This document shows positions 1 through 4,779 of a DNA stretch of 5,281 nt, in pieces. Source of the DNA: Actinobacteria bacterium UBA4719 (GTDB taxonomy: Bacteria; Actinomycetota; Actinomycetes; Actinomycetales; Dermatophilaceae); the NCBI GenBank assembly GCA_002404345.1, contig DHJN01000082.1:1-5281 (forward strand). Reading direction: 5' to 3'. The position numbers and the translations under genes are program-made. The notes under the pieces were generated by a model. The model was given only the letters and a program-made list of their open reading frames with translations. It ran no database searches and was not told the origin of the DNA. The first letter of the stretch is position 1. Every line of letters begins with the position of its first letter.

Positions 1-569
1 GTCGCGCCGGCCTCCTGGAGGTGGTAGCTGCAGATGTTGGTCGGGTTCCACTTGGGTATCTCGGCGACCGTGTAGGCCACCATGTCGGTGATCAGCCGCA
101 AGGAGGGATGCGGCGCAAAGACGTACGTCCCGCGCGAGAGGTACTCCTTGATGATGTCGTTCTGGGTTGTCCCCGTGAGCGCCTTGACTGCAGCCGCAGG
201 ATCCTGGCCGGCAGCCTCGGCCTGCTCCTCGGCGACTACCTGGTACATCGCGAGCAGCCACATGGCGGTGGCGTTGATGGTCATCGAGGTGTTCATCTGG
301 GCCAACGGAATGTCCGCAAAAAGGGCCCGCATGTCGCCGATGTGCGAGATCGGCACTCCAACCTTGCCGACCTCGCCGCTGGACAGCGCGTGGTCGGGGT
401 CGTAACCGGTCTGCGTCGGCAGGTCAAAAGCGACCGAGAGGCCGGTCTGCCCCTTTTCCAGGTTGCGCCGGTAGAGATCGTTGCTGGCGGCGGCACTGGA
501 GTGGCCGGCATACGTGCGCATGACCCAAGCGGGGTCCCGGCTGGAGCGATCGATCTCTACCTGTGACAT
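1..569 (-). CDS. meaA: Adenosylcobalamin-dependent acyl-CoA mutase, MeaA/ethylmalonyl-CoA mutase-like (N-terminal part; cut by window edge)
   Basis: The first 189 residues of a methylmalonyl-CoA mutase family large chain are visible; the rest lies beyond the left edge. Such enzymes rearrange the carbon skeleton of acyl-CoA esters by a radical mechanism using adenosylcobalamin in the cytosol. Seen: RTYAGHS with Tyr20, GLSVAFDLPTQTGYDPDH, NTSMTINATAMW, TTQNDIIKEYLSRGT and YHLQEAGAT. Tyr20, the Arg of EYLSRGT and the His of YHLQEAGAT match Tyr89, Arg207 and His244 of Propionibacterium methylmalonyl-CoA mutase; isobutyryl-CoA mutase has Phe and Gln at the first two, so that activity is unlikely. 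The wording is closest to what I remember of actinobacterial MeaA and ethylmalonyl-CoA mutase. The stretch between EEQ and TGTTQND is several residues longer than in the relatives I recall. The ATG at 569 is the first start in frame after the STAS stop 41 bp upstream, but its ribosome site is weak. Exact substrate is not settled by this fragment. Confidence 0.85.
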   Translation of the reverse strand, partial: MSQVEIDRSSRDPAWVMRTYAGHSSAAASNDLYRRNLEKGQTGLSVAFDLPTQTGYDPDHALSSGEVGKVGVPISHIGDMRALFADIPLAQMNTSMTINATAMWLLAMYQVVAEEQAEAAGQDPAAAVKALTGTTQNDIIKEYLSRGTYVFAPHPSLRLITDMVAYTVAEIPKWNPTNICSYHLQEAGA

Positions 570-610
570 ACCGCTGAATGTACCGGCTGGTGCTTGCCTC
601 GGAGGAGTTT

Positions 611-988
611 CTACTCGGTGAAAGTCACCACAGTGGACGCGTCACCGTCCGGTCCCCGTGCCAGAACCCGATGCAGACGGGAGGCGCGCAACAGGCGATC
701 GAGGCGGGGTGAGACATCAACCAGAACCAGCCGACGCCCCACCCGACGCGCGCGATGATGGACCCCGACGATCACTCCGAGACCCGTGGCGTCGTGGACC
801 TCGGCCTGCGCCAGATGAATCCGCAGGTCGCCGACTCCCCGATCCAGGATGTCATGCAGGGCCAGCCTGACCTCGGCCACAGTGTTGACGTCCAGCCGGC
901 CGCAGACAGAGACCTCCTGTCCGGAACATATCTCCGCCACGCGCGCAGGGCCCTCCGCAGCGGTGCCCTCCGCGGCGATCAAAGTCAT
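611..988 (-). CDS. Single-domain STAS protein (anti-sigma factor antagonist-like)
   Basis: A 125-residue protein made almost entirely of one STAS domain, the fold of SpoIIAA/RsbV anti-anti-sigma factors. Seen: a GRLDVNT segment at the start of the domain, the core DLRIHL strand, then the switch-loop motif D66-A67-T68-G69-L70-G71, and a C-terminal RLVLVDVSPRLDRLL helix region. In this family the Ser/Thr just before the Gly is the residue phosphorylated by an anti-sigma kinase; here it is Thr68, so the site is kept. No kinase or sigma factor gene lies in the window. The reading frame is open to a GTG at 1039, but that codon lies inside a tandem repeat, whereas ATG 988 follows GGGGAG with 6-base spacing, so I chose ATG 988. 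It lies between murA and the mutase gene on the same strand and may share a transcript with the mutase (41-bp gap). Partner and regulated process are unknown. Confidence 0.8.
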   Translation of the reverse strand: MTLIAAEGTAAEGPARVAEICSGQEVSVCGRLDVNTVAEVRLALHDILDRGVGDLRIHLAQAEVHDATGLGVIVGVHHRARRVGRRLVLVDVSPRLDRLLRASRLHRVLARGPDGDASTVVTFTE

Positions 989-994
989 CTCCAG

Positions 995-1000
995 CTCCCC
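995..1000 (-). promoter_or_regulatory. Ribosome binding site that fixes the STAS gene start
   Basis: Read on the minus strand, GGGGAG is followed by CTGGAG and then ATG at 988, a 6-base spacing. No comparable site precedes the in-frame GTG codons further upstream (1039 and 1009), so this site decides the start. Confidence 0.7.
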
Positions 1001-1010
1001 TCGAGTCACC

Positions 1011-1072
1011 TGCAGTGCTCGCCCTGCATTGCTCGCCACGTGCAGTGCTGGCCCTGTGCATTGCTCGCCCCG
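1011..1072. repeat. Four tandem 16-bp imperfect repeats in the STAS gene leader
   Basis: Four adjacent units start at 1011, 1025, 1041 and 1057 and follow the consensus TGCAKTGCTSGCCMYG; the first is 14 bp and the others 16 bp. Units 1 and 3 have G at position 5, units 2 and 4 have T, so the array looks like a dimer that was duplicated as a whole (1011-1040 and 1041-1072). It lies 22 bp upstream of the STAS start codon and downstream of a possible -10 box, so it would be in the untranslated leader. It could be an operator with several protein sites, an RNA structure, or neutral slippage; the sequence alone does not decide. Confidence 0.8.
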
Positions 1073-1092
1073 GCACTGACCCGTGGCTGTTG

Positions 1093-1098
1093 CTTATA
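1093..1098 (-). promoter_or_regulatory. Possible -10 box for the STAS gene
   Basis: On the minus strand TATAAG matches five of six bases of the housekeeping -10 consensus and stands out in GC-rich DNA, in the 219-bp gap between murA and the STAS gene. I could not find a convincing -35 hexamer at 16-19 bp upstream. If used, the transcript would start near 1086 and carry a leader of roughly 100 bases that includes the tandem repeats. The rest of the gap (1099-1207) shows no gene and no clear terminator after murA. Confidence 0.25.
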
Positions 1099-1207
1099 GT
1101 GCCGCCTCCTCGGACCCGATGGCTGTGAAGCCGACGGAAACGAATCGGTAACGATCCAGTGAACGACGCAAGCTGGTCCGGAGGGGAACGGCCGCCGGGT
1201 CAGGACC

Positions 1208-2488
1208 TCAGATAAAGGGCTCTTCGTCCGGTTCACGGGTAACGTCAGCACCGAGTCGGCGAAGCGCCTCGGCGAAGCCCGCGTAACCGCGGTCAACGTG
1301 ATGGGCCCGGCTGACCGTCGTGGTTCCATCGGCGACCAGGCCAGCGATGACCAGCGCGGCCCCAGACCGGATGTCACTGGCCTCGACCGGGGCTCCGGAC
1401 AGCCGTTCGACGCCGTGCAACATGACGTGGTGTCCATCGACGCGTGCGTCAGCGCCCAGCCGCGCGAGCTCCTGCACGGTGCGGAATCGCGCCTCGAAGA
1501 GGTTCTCGGTCACCATGGCGCTGCCCTGTGCCACCGCGTTGTAGACCAGGGCAAAGGGCTGCAGGTCGGTGGGGAACCCGGGGTAGGGCAAGGTGGCCAC
1601 GTCGAACGCCGACCGACGACCCGACGCAGTTACCCGGAATCCGCGATCCGTCGTGGTGATGTCCGAACCGGCGTCAGCCAACAGATCCAGGGCGATACCC
1701 AGGTGCCCTGGCACGGCGCCGACCACCTCGAGGTCGCCACCGGTGGTGGCCGCGGCAAACGCCCACGTGCCGGCTGCGATACGGTCCGGCACCACCTCGT
1801 GGGACACCGGTGTCAGTGCGCTGACGCCCTCGACCTCGATGACCGATGTCCCGGCGCCCTCGATCCGGGCACCCATCTTGGACAGAAACGCCGCGATGTC
1901 GACGATCTCAGGCTCGCGCGCGGCGTTCGTCACCCGGGTCTTTCCCGTGGCCAGTACCGCCGCCATCAGGACGTTCTCCGTTGCGCCGACGCTGGGGAAC
2001 TCCAGCCGGATATCTCCGCCATGCAGGCCGTCCGGCGCCTCGGCGATGAGATAACCGTGGGTGACATGCACCGTGGCCCCCAACGTCTCCAGACCGGAGG
2101 CATGCAGGTCCAGACCGCGGGACCCGATCTCGTCACCGCCCGGGACCGCCACATCCGCCCGGCCGCACCTGGCAACCAAAGGGCCCAGGACACAGATCGA
2201 GGCTCGCAGCGCCCGAACAAGCTCGTAGTCGGCGCGGTGCCCGATGCGGTCGGGGACGTCGATCTCGACGACTCCTGCGTCAGCGTCGTAGTCGACGGTG
2301 CACCCTAGCCGGCGCAGCAGCTCCGCCATGATCGTCACGTCGAGGATTGCGGGCACATTGGTCAGGCGAGTCCTGCCCTCGGCCAACAAGGCCCCCGCCA
2401 TCAGCTTGAGGGCGCTGTTCTTGGCACCAACTACCGACACCTCTCCCCGCAGGCTGGTGCCACCGACCACACGAAACCGCTCCATCAC
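1208..2488 (-). CDS. murA: UDP-N-acetylglucosamine 1-carboxyvinyltransferase (MurA), Asp-type
   Basis: Transfers enolpyruvate from phosphoenolpyruvate to UDP-GlcNAc, the first committed cytosolic step of peptidoglycan synthesis. The 426 residues are full length for the family (about 420). Seen: GAKNSALKL with Lys23 (E. coli Lys22), [11 protein letters not shown] with Arg95, [23 protein letters not shown] with the catalytic Asp equivalent to E. coli Asp305, [14 protein letters not shown], and VDRGYAGF with the Arg equivalent to Arg397. Asp119 sits where E. coli has Cys115, the residue alkylated by fosfomycin; M. tuberculosis MurA also has Asp there and is resistant, so this enzyme is predicted to be insensitive. 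The frame starts GTG-ATG (2488, 2485) with no clear ribosome site; a TAGGCT box ends 6 bases before the GTG, which fits a leaderless transcript. It is divergent from the adenosyltransferase gene, 41 bp away. It is followed on the same strand by the STAS gene after a 219-bp gap, so probably not one tight operon. Confidence 0.97.
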   Translation of the reverse strand: MMERFRVVGGTSLRGEVSVVGAKNSALKLMAGALLAEGRTRLTNVPAILDVTIMAELLRRLGCTVDYDADAGVVEIDVPDRIGHRADYELVRALRASICVLGPLVARCGRADVAVPGGDEIGSRGLDLHASGLETLGATVHVTHGYLIAEAPDGLHGGDIRLEFPSVGATENVLMAAVLATGKTRVTNAAREPEIVDIAAFLSKMGARIEGAGTSVIEVEGVSALTPVSHEVVPDRIAAGTWAFAAATTGGDLEVVGAVPGHLGIALDLLADAGSDITTTDRGFRVTASGRRSAFDVATLPYPGFPTDLQPFALVYNAVAQGSAMVTENLFEARFRTVQELARLGADARVDGHHVMLHGVERLSGAPVEASDIRSGAALVIAGLVADGTTTVSRAHHVDRGYAGFAEALRRLGADVTREPDEEPFI

Positions 2489-2529
2489 AACGTGAGCCTA
2501 TCGGTGCCGGATCTGACAGGATCGGGTCC
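2489..2529. promoter_or_regulatory. Compact divergent promoter region between murA and the adenosyltransferase gene
   Basis: Only 41 bp separates the two divergent start codons, so both promoters must overlap here or extend into the opposite gene. For murA (minus strand) TAGGCT at 2495-2500 fits the TAnnnT -10 pattern and ends 6 bases before the GTG. For the plus-strand gene CAGGAT at 2517-2522 ends 7 bases before the ATG; alternatively AGGA at 2518-2521 is a ribosome site with 8-base spacing. The murA spacing suggests a leaderless mRNA, common in actinobacteria. No good -35 hexamers are visible on either strand. Confidence 0.4.
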
Positions 2530-3165
2530 ATGGTGAACCTGACACGGATCTACACCCGCACCGGCGATGACGGCAGCACGGCGCTCGGGGACTTCAGCCG
2601 CACTACCAAGACCGACCCCCGTCTGGTTGCCTACGCCGATACCGACGAGAGCAACAGCTCCATTGGTGTGGCGGTCACCTGCGGTGCCCTGCGCGAGGAT
2701 GTCCTTGCGGTGCTGGTCCGGATCCAGAACGACCTCTTCGACGTCGGCGCGGACCTGTGCACACCGCTGGCCGCCAGCTACGAGTACCCCCCGTTGCGAG
2801 TCCAGGACGTCTGGGTCGACGAGCTCGAGGCCGACTGCGACCGGTTCAACAACGAGCTGGAGAAGCTGCGTTCCTTCATCCTCCCGAGCGGCACCCCCGG
2901 GTCGGCATACCTGCACGTGGCCCGGACGGTGACCCGTCGCGCCGAGCGCTCCGCATGGAAGGCGCTGGAGGCGTACGGTGACCAGCCGGCGCCCGAGGGC
3001 AGCGCCAAGGGAGTGGGTGGGGTCAACCCGCTCACCGCCAAGTACCTCAACCGTCTCTCGGACCTGTTGTTCATCCTGGGACGGGTGGCCAACCTCAAGA
3101 TCGGCGGAGACGTGCTCTGGCAGCCGGGTGGCGGGCGGGTGCAGCAGCCCGAGAGCCAGGGCTAG
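2530..3165 (+). CDS. Cob(I)alamin adenosyltransferase, PduO/MMAB type
   Basis: Transfers the adenosyl group of ATP to cob(I)alamin, giving adenosylcobalamin, and in other systems hands the cofactor to the mutase. The 211 residues are normal for a one-domain PduO-type enzyme. Seen in order: N-terminal ATP-binding segment YTRTGDDGSTALGDFSR (residues 8-24) with Lys27; YADTDESNSSIG (35-46), where Ser41 replaces the usual Leu; IQNDLFDVGADLCTP (65-79); FILPSGTPGSAYLH (116-129); ARTVTRRAER (131-140) with the conserved Arg pair and Glu; and YLNRLSDLLF (172-181) with the conserved Asn and Asp. Trimer-forming helical bundle expected. It is the only complete plus-strand gene here, divergent from murA and convergent with the DUF2550 gene. 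M. tuberculosis Rv1314c occupies the same place. The mutase encoded at the left end is its likely client. Start at ATG 2530 puts the binding motif at the usual distance from the N terminus; a GTG directly follows. Confidence 0.95.
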   Translation: MVNLTRIYTRTGDDGSTALGDFSRTTKTDPRLVAYADTDESNSSIGVAVTCGALREDVLAVLVRIQNDLFDVGADLCTPLAASYEYPPLRVQDVWVDELEADCDRFNNELEKLRSFILPSGTPGSAYLHVARTVTRRAERSAWKALEAYGDQPAPEGSAKGVGGVNPLTAKYLNRLSDLLFILGRVANLKIGGDVLWQPGGGRVQQPESQG

Positions 3166-3182
3166 GTTCCTGCCAAACCTAG
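3162..3182. terminator. Hairpin overlapping the adenosyltransferase stop codon
   Basis: CTAGGTT (3162-3168) and AACCTAG (3176-3182) form a perfect 7-bp inverted repeat with a 7-base loop, and the TAG stop codon (3163-3165) lies inside the left arm. It sits between two convergent genes only 54 bp apart, where a bidirectional terminator would be useful, but there is no T tract and the stem is short, so the terminator role is tentative. Confidence 0.4.
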
Positions 3183-3212
3183 GGACGGTGTCGGCTGGTT
3201 CCCGCCAAACCT
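3165..3212 (+). repeat. Direct repeat of 16 bp in the convergent intergenic gap
   Basis: GGTTCCTGCCAAACCT at 3165-3180 recurs as GGTTCCCGCCAAACCT at 3197-3212 with one mismatch, the copies starting 32 bp apart. Together they fill most of the space between the two convergent stop codons. The first copy overlaps the hairpin at the stop codon; the second lacks the matching outer arms. Confidence 0.75.
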
Positions 3213-3219
3213 GCCAGAA

Positions 3220-3660
3220 CTAAGCGACGTTGACGTTGTGCCCGGGGGGCGATGCTTCAAGCCAGGATCGCAGGGCCGTGTAGGGAGCCCGCGCAAGTGC
3301 GATCTCGAAATGCACGTCGCGATAACAACAGTCGATCCTCATCGCGGCAGGAATCAGGATCTCGGGTCGCTCGCCCGGCTCAAGAGGCTCACCGGACCCG
3401 ATATCGAGCAGGGTCCGCTCCCACTGCCTGGCCGGCCGCAGCGAGAGCCCCGCGAGCGTGAACCACTCGAGCCCGGTCGCACCGTAGCGCGCCAACCCGA
3501 AGCGCCAGCGGCGATCGCCGGGCTCTCGCAGCGCACAGACCGTCAGAGGCTTGCCACGCGCGATCAGCCGCCGTCGAACGAAGACGGAACCGAGCACGGC
3601 TACGACAACGAACAGGCAGCCGCCAACCAGCAGTTCGCTGGTCAGCAGCAGACCATCCAC
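3220..3660 (-). CDS. DUF2550 family membrane-anchored protein
   Basis: A 146-residue protein of unknown function, recognised as DUF2550 by its pattern and its position right after atpC, as for M. tuberculosis Rv1312. Seen: a hydrophobic segment at about residues 9-28 (LLVGGCLFVVVAVLGSVFV) followed by RRRLIARGK, so a single N-terminal anchor with the rest predicted cytosolic by the positive-inside rule; then family blocks RWRFGLARYGATGLEWF, LSLRPARQWERTLL and the terminal ALRSWLEASPPG. No catalytic motif is visible. The start is GTG 3660, only 7 bases after the atpC stop codon and without a clear ribosome site, so translation is probably coupled to atpC. The conserved place next to ATP synthase suggests, but does not show, a link to the enzyme complex or its membrane environment. 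Confidence 0.88.
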   Translation of the reverse strand: MDGLLLTSELLVGGCLFVVVAVLGSVFVRRRLIARGKPLTVCALREPGDRRWRFGLARYGATGLEWFTLAGLSLRPARQWERTLLDIGSGEPLEPGERPEILIPAAMRIDCCYRDVHFEIALARAPYTALRSWLEASPPGHNVNVA

Positions 3661-3667
3661 TTCAGTA

Positions 3668-3940
3668 TCAGGCGCTTATCTGGGAGGCGTCGACGGCCTC
3701 CGCAACGATGGTGACCCGGTCGTGGTCGACCGAGAGGAAACCGCTGTCGATCGCGGCCGTGTGGGTCTGACCCGACATGGACTCAATCCGAACATCGCCA
3801 CTGACCAGGATCCCCAGCAGCGGGGTATGACCCGGCAGGATTCCCAGCTCGCCCTCGACGGTTCGGGCGCTGACCTGCCTGGCTTCGCCCTCCCAGACCT
3901 TGCGATCTGCGGCTACGAGCTCAACATGCAACTGACTCAA
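3668..3940 (-). CDS. atpC: F1Fo ATP synthase epsilon subunit (short form)
   Basis: The epsilon subunit of the F1 central stalk, which joins the gamma shaft to the c-ring. Seen: LHVELVAADRKVWEGEA at the N terminus, ARTVEGELGILPGHTPLLG (hallmark GILPGHxP motif), and the closing beta strand GFLSVDHDRVTIVAE. With 90 residues it holds only the N-terminal beta sandwich; the C-terminal helical hairpin that inhibits ATP hydrolysis in E. coli (139 residues) is absent. Short forms of this kind are known in some actinobacteria. The frame is open to a GTG at 3958, but TTG 3940 is preceded by GGAGGAG with 5-base spacing and gives the usual N terminus, so I chose TTG. It is followed after 7 bp by the DUF2550 gene. 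Unusually, it is 852 bp from the atpD stop codon instead of a few bases. Confidence 0.93.
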   Translation of the reverse strand: MSQLHVELVAADRKVWEGEARQVSARTVEGELGILPGHTPLLGILVSGDVRIESMSGQTHTAAIDSGFLSVDHDRVTIVAEAVDASQISA

Positions 3941-3945
3941 CGGTT

Positions 3946-3952
3946 CTCCTCC
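3946..3952 (-). promoter_or_regulatory. Ribosome binding site that supports a TTG start for atpC
   Basis: On the minus strand GGAGGAG is followed by AACCG and TTG 3940. The upstream GTG at 3958 has no such site in front of it and would place this strong site inside the coding sequence. Confidence 0.7.
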
Positions 3953-3972
3953 GCTCACGAACGTGTACCGAG

Positions 3973-3978
3973 AGTCTA
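3973..3978 (-). promoter_or_regulatory. Possible -10 box for a separate atpC-DUF2550 transcript
   Basis: On the minus strand TAGACT fits the TAnnnT -10 pattern about 33 bases before the TTG start. A TGGACC hexamer lies upstream, but 20 bp away, which is too far for a normal -35. A promoter here would make sense because a strong hairpin follows atpD and an 850-bp patch separates the two genes, but the sequence support is weak. Confidence 0.22.
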
Positions 3979-4041
3979 GTGGGCGCCAGGGGGTGCCCGG
4001 TCCACCCAGGTCCCGCCGGCGCGCCCGGCATGTCTACCTTC

Positions 4042-4111
4042 GCGCTCCTTGCTCCGGGACCACCGAATCCCCATGGCATCCGGCACGATTCGGTGGTTTC
4101 ACCGCAACAAG
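4042..4111 (+). repeat. 70-bp palindromic repeat, copy A
   Basis: Matches copy B (4602-4671) in 67 of 70 positions in the same orientation, the differences being at 4057, 4058 and 4085. It contains the inverted repeat ACCACCGAATC (4059-4069) and GATTCGGTGGT (4087-4097) around a 17-base loop that includes the CCATGG palindrome. It lies just past the stop codon of the broken HIT-like gene. The two changes at 4057-4058 shorten the stem compared with copy B. Confidence 0.9.
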
Positions 4112-4117
4112 CCGTGG

Positions 4118-4565
4118 TCAGGCTGCGCGCCCTAGGGCGCGACCGCCGTATGTCCGGACCAGATCCCGTATGACGGCACGCGCGTTCGCGTCGCGGACGT
4201 TGCCCGGGATGCGGGGTAGGAAGTCGTCCCAGACGGCCATCATCGTGCCGCGAAACTGCGGGATCCGGGTCGGCCGCGCGATGAACAAGATGTGCCTCGA
4301 ACAGCCGGACCTTCCAGTGGTCATCTGTCCACACAGCCCACTGGTCGTCCGACTGCGGCTCCGCACACTGGCACTGCGTCGGGTCCTCGCCGAGGCGCGG
4401 CGACTCCACCTCGGCCAGCGGCTCAAGTGGCTTGAGACGCAAGCCTTCTGACTCGAACGGGAAGATCTCCCAGGACGGGATGCCGTCTGCGGGGATCGTC
4501 AGACGACCCTCTTGGTCGGCAGCGGCCATGACCCGTGCGTAGTAGTCCTCGATCGTCTCCGGCAT
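4118..4565 (-). pseudogene. Broken HIT-like family gene with internal deletion and frameshift
   Basis: Two pieces of one protein are visible in different frames. The first 91 codons from ATG 4565 read MPETIEDYYARVMAAADQEG, then SWEIFPFESEGLRLKPLEPL, GEDPTQC and DDHWKVRLFEA. The second piece, in the next frame and ending at the TGA at 4118, reads HILFIARPTRIPQFRGTMM, AVWDDFLPRIPGNVRDANAR and VRTYGGR. This matches an actinobacterial family of about 200 residues that I recall as HIT-like (unsure), in which these blocks flank a middle part ending in a His-rich GAHLH-type motif just before the ARP segment. Here the pieces meet near 4292-4300, so the middle, by my recollection about 60 residues with the His motif, is missing and the frame is shifted. 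Reading on in the first frame gives no plausible protein. The ribosome site before ATG 4565 is weak. The gene is bracketed by the two 70-bp repeats and is not an ATP synthase component. Confidence 0.7.
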
Positions 4566-4574
4566 GCGATCAAA

Positions 4575-4604
4575 CCTATCGCCATTGCGCCTATCGCCAT
4601 TGCG
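4575..4604 (+). repeat. 15-bp perfect tandem duplication
   Basis: CCTATCGCCATTGCG occurs at 4575-4589 and again at 4590-4604 without a mismatch. It lies between the start of the broken HIT-like gene and copy B of the 70-bp repeat, and its second unit overlaps the first 3 bases of that copy. On the minus strand each unit carries GATAGG, so the unit nearest the gene also provides its only weak ribosome-site candidate. Confidence 0.9.
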
Positions 4605-4671
4605 CTCCTTGCTCCGAAACCACCGAATCCCCATGGCATCCGGCGCGATTCGGTGGTTTCACCGCAACAAG
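4602..4671 (+). repeat. 70-bp palindromic repeat, copy B
   Basis: Second copy of the element at 4042-4111, exactly 560 bp away and in the same orientation. It has a perfect 14-bp inverted repeat, GAAACCACCGAATC (4616-4629) and GATTCGGTGGTTTC (4647-4660), with a 17-base loop. The symmetry continues outward imperfectly to 4605 and 4671 (about 20 of 25 arm positions pair). It encodes no protein. Size and structure resemble REP/BIME or small MITE-like elements; I infer that further copies exist in the genome. Confidence 0.9.
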
Positions 4672-4684
4672 ACGAAGGTGGGAG

Positions 4685-4734
4685 GCTGCGGCGGGGTGCG
4701 GCGGGGTGCGGCGGGCTGCGGCGGGCTGCGGCGC
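4685..4734 (+). repeat. Five 10-bp G-rich tandem repeats with quadruplex potential
   Basis: Five units start at 4685, 4695, 4705, 4715 and 4725 with the consensus GSTGCGGCGG; the last ends in C. On the plus strand the array gives G runs at 4693-4696, 4703-4706, 4713-4715 and 4723-4725 separated by 6-7 bases, which satisfies the usual G3+N1-7 quadruplex pattern. The plus strand is the template for transcription leaving atpD. It directly follows the atpD hairpin in that direction. Confidence 0.85.
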
Positions 4735-4779
4735 ACAAAGGGGGCCGGACACGCAAGTGCGTGTCCGGCCCCCTTCGTG
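4734..4779 (-). terminator. Strong GC hairpin after atpD
   Basis: Bases 4738-4754 pair perfectly with 4759-4775, a 17-bp stem closed by a 4-base loop; after one mismatch three more pairs follow (4734-4736 with 4777-4779). It begins 14 bases after the atpD stop codon in the direction of transcription. There is no U tract beyond it, so it may be a factor-independent terminator of the actinobacterial U-poor type, an attenuator, or an RNA-stabilising 3' structure for the upstream atp message. Confidence 0.75.

Noticed and set aside
21..566. Plus-strand open frame of 181 codons at the left end
   Set aside because: It is opposite the mutase gene, whose minus-strand translation shows conserved catalytic motifs throughout.
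1011..1072. The tandem repeats as part of the STAS coding sequence (start at GTG 1039)
   Set aside because: The extra N-terminal residues would come mostly from the repeat and have no ribosome site, while ATG 988 has a well-placed GGGGAG.
1298..2308. Long plus-strand open frame (336 codons) opposite murA
   Set aside because: It is antisense to a clear, full-length murA, has no recognisable domain, and long antisense frames are expected in high-GC coding DNA.
3981..3998. Small hairpin GGGCGCC/GGTGCCC upstream of atpC as a terminator or riboswitch part
   Set aside because: The stem is 7 bp with a mismatch on the transcribed strand, with no further structure around it; such stems are common by chance at this GC content.
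3921..4634. A 237-codon minus-strand frame across the patch that could be taken as one novel gene
   Set aside because: Only codons 24-114 resemble a known family; the N-terminal part is encoded by the repeats, the part after the junction is out of frame with the family, and its end runs into the atpC start.
4042..4671. The two 70-bp copies as a CRISPR array or as inverted ends of a composite transposon
   Set aside because: There are only two copies separated by a 490-bp gene remnant, they are direct and not inverted, and no transposase, integrase or cas gene is present.
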